Below, in pieces: positions 41,844 through 47,384 of a stretch of DNA of 47,384 nucleotides. Below the pieces are notes generated by a model. The model saw nothing but the letters and a program-made list of their open reading frames with translations. It searched no databases and was not told where the DNA came from. Made by a program: the position numbers and the translations under genes. Where the stretch lies: NCBI GenBank assembly GCA_018713485.1, contig DVOQ01000040.1, forward strand, positions 1-47,384, read 5' to 3'. Positions within the stretch are counted from its first letter, which is position 1. Each line of letters opens with the position of its first letter. This stretch comes from Candidatus Avisuccinivibrio pullicola (GTDB lineage Bacteria > Pseudomonadota > Gammaproteobacteria > Enterobacterales > Succinivibrionaceae).

Positions 41844-42296
41844 ATGGACAGTAAGGATCGTGAACTTATAGAACTCTTAAGAGACGAGGCGCGCCTGTCG
41901 CTTAGGGAGCTGGGGGCAAAGGTTGCGCTTTCCGCTCCCGCGGTGGCGGCGCGTTTAAAGCGCCTCGAGGAGACGGGGGTGATCCGCGCTTACCGCGCCG
42001 TCATTGACGAGGGGGACGCCTCTCTCCGTCTTACGTCGCTTATCTACCTTAATCCGCCCCCTGCAAAGGATCCTGCCCTGCGGGAGCTTTTTTCAGGAGA
42101 GGCCGCGGTGAGCCGCGTGTTGCGGCTCTTTGGTCCCTGGCGCTATCTTATTGAGGTGCACGTGTCCTGCGTCAGTGAACTCAATGCCCTGTGCCGGCGT
42201 TTAGAGGGAGAGGCAGGAAGCGTGCGCGTGGAGATCGTCTCCGAGGAAGTGCTCCCCTTACGTTCGGCCCTTACCGGAAAGTCTCAGGCAGGGTGA
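41844..42296 (+). CDS. Lrp/AsnC-family regulator
   Basis: 150 residues. The helix-turn-helix (DRELIELLRDEARLSLRELG, VALSAPAVAARLKRLEETGVI) is typical Lrp/AsnC; the C-terminal ligand-binding RAM domain is short and diverged (FGPWRYLIEVHV). It starts nine bases after the ATPase and is probably in the same operon, though the operators upstream look ArsR-like, so its target may be elsewhere. Confidence 0.88.
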   Translation: MDSKDRELIELLRDEARLSLRELGAKVALSAPAVAARLKRLEETGVIRAYRAVIDEGDASLRLTSLIYLNPPPAKDPALRELFSGEAAVSRVLRLFGPWRYLIEVHVSCVSELNALCRRLEGEAGSVRVEIVSEEVLPLRSALTGKSQAG

Positions 42297-42430
42297 GTGC
42301 CGGTAAGATCTCCTTATTGATAAAGTTTGGCATTTTGCCCTTGTATTGAGCCGCTTGCGACCGCATTTTTGTACAATAAGACGCCCCCGCAGGGGCTTTA
42401 ATGAATTTACGCTGACACTTGAGGTTAATC

Positions 42431-43327
42431 ATGTGGGACTATTCAGACAAGGTTAAGGATCATTTCCTGCATCCGCGTAATGCGCGCGTCATGGAAGACG
42501 CTAACGCCGTGGGCGACGTGGGCTCCATTATCTGCGGCGACGCCCTGCGCTTAATGCTTAAGATCAATCCTGTGACCAACGTCATTGAAGACGCTTCTTT
42601 CCAGACTTACGGCTGCGGCAGCGCCATCGCCTCATCCTCTGCCTTAACCGAGATGATCATCGGCAAGACCGTTGAGGAGGCCGAGAAGATCACCAATCAG
42701 GAGATCGCCGATTACCTGGGCGGTCTGCCTGCCGAGAAGATGCACTGCTCGGTAATGGGCCGTGAGGCTCTCGATGCGGCCATCGCCAATTTCCACGGTA
42801 AGAGCTATGAACAGTCCCATGATGACGGCGAGATCATCTGCCACTGCTTTGGCGTGGGTATCAACAAGATTAAGAAGGCCATCTGGGAAAACCATCTCAC
42901 CACGGTGGAGGAGGTTACCCATTACACCAAGGCCGGCGGCGGCTGTCAGTCCTGCCACATGCGTATTGAGGAAATCATTGATGACGTGTGGGTGGATTTA
43001 GAGCGCTGCGGCGTCCCGCGCCCCGGACACGCTCCCACGCCCATTCCCTCCTTAAAGGTCTCCACCGTAGGCGTGGCCCCCGCCGCTTCCGCCTATGACG
43101 CCGCCACGTCCGCCTCTCCGTATTTAGATACGGTCAAGACGGTTTTAAAGGAGGTTGAGTCAGGTCTGCCTCAGGGATCGAAGCTCTCCCTAAACGCCAT
43201 TTCCGGCACCACCGTTAAGGTGCGCCTTGAGGGTGAATCCTTACAGGGAATGATGCGCGATATGACATTGTCCTTTATTGAAAAGAAGCTCTCCGAAAAG
43301 ATTGAGGGCGTGAAGGTGGAGGCCTAA
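42431..43327 (+). CDS. nifU: NifU-type Fe-S scaffold
   Basis: 298 residues, three parts. Residues 1-125 form the IscU-like scaffold with its three Cys residues (IICGDAL, YGCGSAIAS, MHCSVMG). Residues about 138-185 are a BFD-like [2Fe-2S] domain (ICHCFGVG, GGCQSCH). After a Pro/Ala/Ser linker, residues about 235-298 are an Nfu-like domain (YLDTVKTVLKEVE, VKVRLEG, FIEKKLSEKIEGVKVE) in which the expected CxxC is missing (ESLQGMM instead). The ATG at 42431 has GAGGT upstream and is preferred over one at 42419. It is directly joined to nifS. Confidence 0.92.
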   Translation: MWDYSDKVKDHFLHPRNARVMEDANAVGDVGSIICGDALRLMLKINPVTNVIEDASFQTYGCGSAIASSSALTEMIIGKTVEEAEKITNQEIADYLGGLPAEKMHCSVMGREALDAAIANFHGKSYEQSHDDGEIICHCFGVGINKIKKAIWENHLTTVEEVTHYTKAGGGCQSCHMRIEEIIDDVWVDLERCGVPRPGHAPTPIPSLKVSTVGVAPAASAYDAATSASPYLDTVKTVLKEVESGLPQGSKLSLNAISGTTVKVRLEGESLQGMMRDMTLSFIEKKLSEKIEGVKVEA

Positions 43328-44575
43328 ATGGATACCACTAACCTCGGTACCGGCTCGGGTATTTATCTCGACAATAACGCCACCACGCAGATCGATCCGC
43401 TCGTCATCGAGGCGATGATGCCGTATTTCACCACTTACTACGGCAACGCCTCCTCGCAGCACGGATTTGGCGTTCCCGTGGAAAAGGCCATTCTCCGCGC
43501 CCGCGAGCAGGTGGCGGACTTTTTAGGCGCCGCCCATCCCGATGAGATCATCTTTACCTCCTGCGCCACCGAGTCGGACAATACCGCTCTCTGGTCGGCC
43601 TTATGGACGCAGAAAAACCGCGATGAGATCGTCACCACCAGGATGGAGCATCCGGCCATCATGGAGACCTGCGCCTTTTTAGCCGATCGCGGGGTGAAGG
43701 TGCATTATGTCAACAACACTCAGGAGGGCGATCTTGATGTGGAGCATTACGCCTCGCTCTTAAACGAGCGTACCGCGCTCGCTTCCATCATGTGGGCCAA
43801 CAACGAGACGGGCAATATCTACCCCGTGCCGCGCATGGCTGAAATCGCTCATGAAAAGGGCATCGTCTTCCATACCGACGCCGTCCAGGCAGTGGGCAAG
43901 GTGCCCGTGGACCTGAAGAACACCTGCATCAACATGCTCTCCTTCTCGGGCCATAAGATCCACGCCCCTAAGGGCATTGGCGCCCTCTACGTGCGCCGCG
44001 GTACCCGTTTCATCCCCTTCATGAAGGGCGGTCATCAGGAACGCGGCCGCAGGGCCGGCACCGAGAATGTCCCCTATATCGTGGGCTTAGGCCGCGCCTG
44101 CGAGCTGGCCAAGGCGCATCTTGAGGAGGTCAACACCCGTATCCGTGCCTTAAGGGATCGCCTGGAGAAAGGCATTGTTGCCACCATCCCCGAGGTGATC
44201 GTGACCGGTGACGAAATGCACCGTACTCCCAATACCCTCAACGTGGCCTTCAAGTATGTCGAGGGTGAGGCTATCCTGCTCATGCTCAATGAGTACGGTA
44301 TCGCCGCCTCTTCGGGATCGGCCTGCTCTTCGGACTCTCTGGAGCCCTCGCACGTCATGCAGGCCATGGGCATTCCCTTCTCGGCCGCCCACGGTACCAT
44401 CCGCTTCTCGCTCTCGCGCTTTACCACCGAGGAGGATGTGGATACTACCTTAAAGGTGCTGCCAGGCATCATCGGGCGTTTACGTCAGCTCTCCCCGTAC
44501 TGGAATCAGGGTAAGCCCGTCGTTAAACAGGCCGATCATCTCTTTGACCCCGACTCGCAGGAAGTCAGGGCTTAG
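43328..44575 (+). CDS. nifS: Cysteine desulfurase NifS
   Basis: 415 residues, class V PLP enzyme. YLDNNATTQIDP, the PLP-Lys in SFSGHKIHAPKG and the catalytic loop GSACSSDSLEPSH are intact. It frees sulfur from cysteine for Fe-S assembly on NifU. The ATG follows the nifU stop with no gap, with GGAGG inside the nifU end. The NIF pair stands without iscA, hscBA or fdx in this window. Confidence 0.95.
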   Translation: MDTTNLGTGSGIYLDNNATTQIDPLVIEAMMPYFTTYYGNASSQHGFGVPVEKAILRAREQVADFLGAAHPDEIIFTSCATESDNTALWSALWTQKNRDEIVTTRMEHPAIMETCAFLADRGVKVHYVNNTQEGDLDVEHYASLLNERTALASIMWANNETGNIYPVPRMAEIAHEKGIVFHTDAVQAVGKVPVDLKNTCINMLSFSGHKIHAPKGIGALYVRRGTRFIPFMKGGHQERGRRAGTENVPYIVGLGRACELAKAHLEEVNTRIRALRDRLEKGIVATIPEVIVTGDEMHRTPNTLNVAFKYVEGEAILLMLNEYGIAASSGSACSSDSLEPSHVMQAMGIPFSAAHGTIRFSLSRFTTEEDVDTTLKVLPGIIGRLRQLSPYWNQGKPVVKQADHLFDPDSQEVRA

Positions 44576-44581
44576 GCAGAG

Positions 44582-44599
44582 GGGCACCGTCAGGTGCCC
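44582..44599 (+). other. Stem-loop after nifS, no T-run
   Basis: GGGCACC/GGTGCCC with loop GTCA, six bases past the nifS stop. No T-run follows, so it may stabilise the nifUS mRNA or end transcription inefficiently. Confidence 0.45.
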
Positions 44600-44693
44600 T
44601 CCGCCGCGTACTGCTCCCCGCTACCTCAGCTTTCCGCGTCACTTTCTTAAACCCGGGATTTTTGCGAACTTCAGGTAAGTTGTGCCTTAATTT

Positions 44694-44759
44694 GGTGCAA
44701 AGTGCCTCCGCTCCGGCGTGAAGCGGCTGCACCCTCCGGCCCATCTGTTAAGATGAGGG
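44694..44759 (+). promoter_or_regulatory. Two hairpins in the hisC leader
   Basis: GGTGCA (44694-44699) pairs with TGCACC (44728-44733), enclosing CCGCT (44708-44712) with AGCGG (44722-44726). A second hairpin, CCCATCT/AGAT-GA-GGG (44740-44759), follows. They precede hisC by about 30 bases. I see no His-codon-rich leader peptide, so classical his attenuation is not supported. Confidence 0.35.
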
Positions 44760-44789
44760 CAGACAATTACTGGTATTTGAGGAGTAACA

Positions 44790-45881
44790 ATGGTCAATTA
44801 CACAGCCATGGCCAATGGTGGCCTTGCCCAGATCCGTCCCTATCAGGCCGGAAAACCGATTGAGGAAGTTAAAAGAGAACTGGGTCTTGAGCATGTGGTG
44901 AAGCTGGCCTCCAACGAAAATCCCTACGGCATCAGCCCCAGGGCTTTAAAAGCCTGCACGGAGATGCTCGCGAACTGCCACTATTATCCGGATTCGCACG
45001 GTTTCTACCTCAAGCAGAAGCTGCATGAAAAATTCGGCTTTGATCCGGACTGCATTACCTTAGGCGATGGCTCCAACGAGCTGATTAACCTTATTTTCCA
45101 GACCTTTGTTAATGATAAGGTCAATGTCATTATCCCCGAGCTCTCGTTCGTGGTTTACAACATGGAAGCCACCATCGCTAATGCCGGGGTGAAGACCATT
45201 CCCCTTAAGAACTACACCGTGGATCTGGATGCCGTGCTGGCGGCCATTGACGACAGGACGCGCATGATTGTCCTCACCAATCCCGGCAATCCCACCGGTA
45301 CCGCCGTACCGGAAAAGAAGCTGCATGCTTTCGTTAAGAAAGTGCCCCACGAGGTGCTCGTGGTTCTCGACGAGGCCTACAACGAATTCCAGGGTAAGGA
45401 TTTTGTGCACAGTACCGACTGGCTCAGTGAGTGCCCCAATCTCATTGTCTGCCGCACTTTCTCCAAGGCTTACGGTCTTGCCGGACTGCGTATAGGCTAC
45501 ATGCTCTCCAATAAGGAGATCGCCTCGCTTATCAACCGTCTGCGCGCCCCCTTTAACGTGAATGCCGTAGCCCAGTCTGCGGCCCTCGCGACCCTCGATG
45601 ATGACGCTTATCTTAATAACGTCATTGAGAAAAATGCCGCCGAGCGCGAGCGTTACGCCGCCTACTGCGCGAAAAAGGGCCTGAAGATGATCCCTTCTAA
45701 GACCAATTTCGTGGCCATAGATTTTGGCCGTGAGGTCAAGAACCTGTACGAGGCTCTGCTTAAAAAGGGTCTCATCGTGCGTCCCATGGGCGGTTACGGC
45801 CTTGATACCATTCTGAGGATTTCCATTGGTACCCACGAGGAGAACTCGCTTCTTTTCGCGGCTCTCGATGAACTTGTGTAA
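44790..45881 (+). CDS. hisC: Histidinol-phosphate aminotransferase HisC
   Basis: 363 residues, class I/II aminotransferase. LASNENPYG, YYPDSHG, NPGNPTGT, LDEAYNEF, the PLP-Lys in TFSKAYGLAGLRIGY and ILRISIGT are intact. It makes histidinol phosphate; members paired with aroA may also transaminate aromatic precursors. GAGGAGT lies before the ATG. It overlaps nothing and precedes aroA by ten bases. Confidence 0.92.
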   Translation: MVNYTAMANGGLAQIRPYQAGKPIEEVKRELGLEHVVKLASNENPYGISPRALKACTEMLANCHYYPDSHGFYLKQKLHEKFGFDPDCITLGDGSNELINLIFQTFVNDKVNVIIPELSFVVYNMEATIANAGVKTIPLKNYTVDLDAVLAAIDDRTRMIVLTNPGNPTGTAVPEKKLHAFVKKVPHEVLVVLDEAYNEFQGKDFVHSTDWLSECPNLIVCRTFSKAYGLAGLRIGYMLSNKEIASLINRLRAPFNVNAVAQSAALATLDDDAYLNNVIEKNAAERERYAAYCAKKGLKMIPSKTNFVAIDFGREVKNLYEALLKKGLIVRPMGGYGLDTILRISIGTHEENSLLFAALDELV

Positions 45882-45891
45882 AGGTTTTATC

Positions 45892-47169
45892 ATGCAGGAA
45901 CTGCGTTTATCCAGAAAAACGGCCTTAGCGGAGGGGGCATGCGTTACGGTGCCGCCTTCCAAGTCCTTATCCAACCGTGCTCTGCTCATGGCGGCTCTGG
46001 GGCGCGGGGAGTGCCTCGTGCGCAACGTTTTAAAGTCCGATGACACCGAGCGGATGTTAGAAGCTCTTACCGCTCTGGGTGTCACCTTAACGCGCCTTGA
46101 GGACGGGGCTGTGATGGTACACGGTCAGGGAGGTCTCTTTAAGGCCTCAAAACCGCTTACCCTCGATCTCGGCAATGCCGGCACCGCCATGCGTCCTCTA
46201 TGCGCGGCGCTGGCCTTCTCGGAAGGCACCTTTACCTTAACCGGTGAGGCACGCATGCTTGAGCGCCCCATCGGCCCCTTAACCGAGGCCTTAAAGGAGC
46301 TGGGAGCCTCCATTGAGTATCTCAATAATGACGGTTTTCCGCCTTTAAAAATCAGAGGCGCGTGTCCTCACAGTCACAGTGTGCATATCTCAGGGAGCAC
46401 TTCCTCGCAGTTTGTCACCGCGCTCTTAATGACCGGTCCCTTACTTGAGGGTGGGCTTGAGATCAGGGTGCAGGGCGATCTCATCTCCAAGCCCTATGTC
46501 GATCTCACGCTGTCCTTAATGCAGCGTTTTGGCGCAAAGGTCAGCCGCGAGGGTTACGTCCGCTTTAATGTGGAGGGTACGGGCTACGTTAATCCTAAGG
46601 AAATCACCGTCGAGGGTGATGCCTCCTCGGCCTCCTATTTCCTCGCCCTGGGAGCGCTCCTTGGCTCGCTTACCGTGAAGGGACTGGGCCGAAACTCGGT
46701 ACAGGGTGACGTGCATTTTGCCGGGGTGCTGAAGAAGATGGGGGCTGACATTACCTTACACGGGGAGAGTATCGAGGTTAAAAAGAGTGCGCTTAAGGGG
46801 ATCGACATCGACATGAACGACATGCCTGACGCGGCCATGACCTTAATTCCCCTCGCGCTCTTTACCGACGGTCCCGTCACGGTGCGCAACGTCGCCTCGT
46901 GGAGAGTGAAGGAAACCGATCGCCTGAGCGCTCTGGCTACGGAAATGGCCAAGCTCGGCGTTAAGGTGGAGCAGGGAGCGGACTATCTGAGCGTGGACGG
47001 CAGCGTGCGCAATGCGGTAACGCCGGTTTTTGCCACCTATAACGATCACCGCATGGCAATGTGTCTTTCCCTCATTGCCGCGGATCGTGAGGTGGTCATT
47101 GAGGATCCAGACTGCTGTCGCAAGACTTTCCCCGGCTACTTCGACATCTTTGACGCGCTGACCCGCTAA
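45892..47169 (+). CDS. aroA: EPSP synthase AroA
   Basis: 425 residues. 3-phosphoshikimate 1-carboxyvinyltransferase of the shikimate pathway. PPSKSLSNRALLMAAL, DLGNAGTAMRPL, STSSQFVTALLM, DMPDAAMTLIPLA, RVKETDRLSALATE and YNDHRMAMC are intact; LGNAGTAMRPL marks it as class I. The ATG at 45892 has AAAGGT upstream; a longer in-frame start lies inside hisC and is rejected. Confidence 0.96.
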   Translation: MQELRLSRKTALAEGACVTVPPSKSLSNRALLMAALGRGECLVRNVLKSDDTERMLEALTALGVTLTRLEDGAVMVHGQGGLFKASKPLTLDLGNAGTAMRPLCAALAFSEGTFTLTGEARMLERPIGPLTEALKELGASIEYLNNDGFPPLKIRGACPHSHSVHISGSTSSQFVTALLMTGPLLEGGLEIRVQGDLISKPYVDLTLSLMQRFGAKVSREGYVRFNVEGTGYVNPKEITVEGDASSASYFLALGALLGSLTVKGLGRNSVQGDVHFAGVLKKMGADITLHGESIEVKKSALKGIDIDMNDMPDAAMTLIPLALFTDGPVTVRNVASWRVKETDRLSALATEMAKLGVKVEQGADYLSVDGSVRNAVTPVFATYNDHRMAMCLSLIAADREVVIEDPDCCRKTFPGYFDIFDALTR

Positions 47170-47176
47170 TGAACTG

Positions 47177-47212
47177 TGACACGGGCGGACTGCCGCCTGT
47201 GTCATAAATTTT
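47177..47212 (+). terminator. Intrinsic terminator of hisC-aroA
   Basis: TGACACGGGCGG/CCGCCTGTGTCA (12-pair stem with one G-T, loop ACTG) followed by TAAATTTT, eight bases past aroA. Confidence 0.85.
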
Positions 47213-47384
47213 CTGAGATCTCCCGCTGTCTCTTAAGGGAGAGGGAATCGGGCAGTGAACTCCTCCCATGAGCTGAAGCTCAGGGGCTTCCGGCTGAGCG
47301 GTTTTCAGGCCGCTCTCCGGCAGGTTCCGGGTGACAGCTCATTACTGAGCCTGCAGCCCCGGCTATCCGGGCAGTTCCTGCCCT
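47213..47384. other. Right-edge stretch with a large hairpin, no gene seen
   Basis: No gene recognised. CCGG-CT-GAGCGG (47290-47301) pairs with CCGCTC-T-CCGG (47310-47320) around TTTTCAGG. The stretch runs off the window, so it may belong to a gene or element beyond it. Confidence 0.35.

Noticed and set aside
45060-46085. A 341-codon open frame on the minus strand across hisC and aroA
   Set aside because: It lies opposite two clear enzymes, has no family likeness, and its composition is that of an antisense frame of GC-rich coding DNA.
1-47384. CRISPR arrays, insertion sequences, integrase or phage genes
   Set aside because: I looked for spaced direct repeats, terminal inverted repeats with transposase motifs and phage structural motifs, and found none.

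Overview
The window reads as chromosomal DNA of a motile, probably anaerobic or facultative gammaproteobacterium. Gene content is gammaproteobacterial throughout: hinT with an LpoB-like lipoprotein, ycfH, yhdT-panF, galU, yciB, yhbY, the rlmE-ftsH-(folP-like)-glmM-secG block, ygfB, suhB, dolP, mepA, dusC and hisC-aroA. A lone fliJ, four diguanylate cyclases, a perfect FNR-type box and a NIF-type (nifU-nifS) iron-sulfur pair suggest an anaerobic lineage such as the Succinivibrionaceae. That placement is inference. There are no rRNA or tRNA genes, no CRISPR array, no insertion sequences and no phage genes.

Layout. 0.2-2.3 kb: minus-strand folP, a ZIP metal transporter and fliJ, overlapping. 2.5-6.5 kb: four tandem paralogues, each an NTF2-like domain joined to GGDEF. 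6.6-10.6 kb: LpoB-like lipoprotein and hinT, divergent from ycfH, then a LysR regulator whose 3' end overlaps a convergent degenerate Fic-fold gene. 10.7-15.6 kb: minus-strand yciB-galU-yhdT-panF and an MFS exporter. 15.6-16.1 kb: a structured stretch without a convincing gene. 16.1-22.1 kb: yhbY, then rlmE-ftsH-folP-like-glmM-secG, where the gene in the usual folP position is a degenerate homologue. 22.2-25.6 kb: a membrane-protein/cytidylate-kinase-like fusion, a small acidic secreted ORF, ygfB and suhB. 25.6-27.3 kb: a 20-residue-repeat protein flanked by two near-identical small RNA genes. 27.3-33.2 kb: dolP, a large protein with a degenerate DnaQ-like N-terminus, mepA, DUF1189 and DUF1036 proteins, and a MYG1-family protein. 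33.3-39.5 kb: a tight six-gene operon (dusC, secreted protein, WYL regulator, degenerate ATP-grasp protein, 5'-nucleotidase, small secreted protein). 39.5-42.3 kb: a metal-efflux operon (HMA protein, P-type ATPase, Lrp-type regulator) behind two ArsR/SmtB-like palindromes. 42.4-47.2 kb: nifU-nifS, then hisC-aroA.

The most striking undescribed element is the pair of small RNA genes at about 25.86 and 27.18 kb. They share an A-tract, promoter, a CRP-like palindrome over the -35 and an identical 5' end (ACTCCTTATGTTTGTTTGAT), then each ends in its own different intrinsic terminator. The shared 5' end contains CUCCUU, complementary to Shine-Dalgarno sequences. The second theme is degenerate enzyme homologues: folP-like, Fic-like, DnaQ-like and ATP-grasp-like proteins lacking catalytic residues yet encoded by intact ORFs. 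All functions were assigned by reading motifs; no database search was run.
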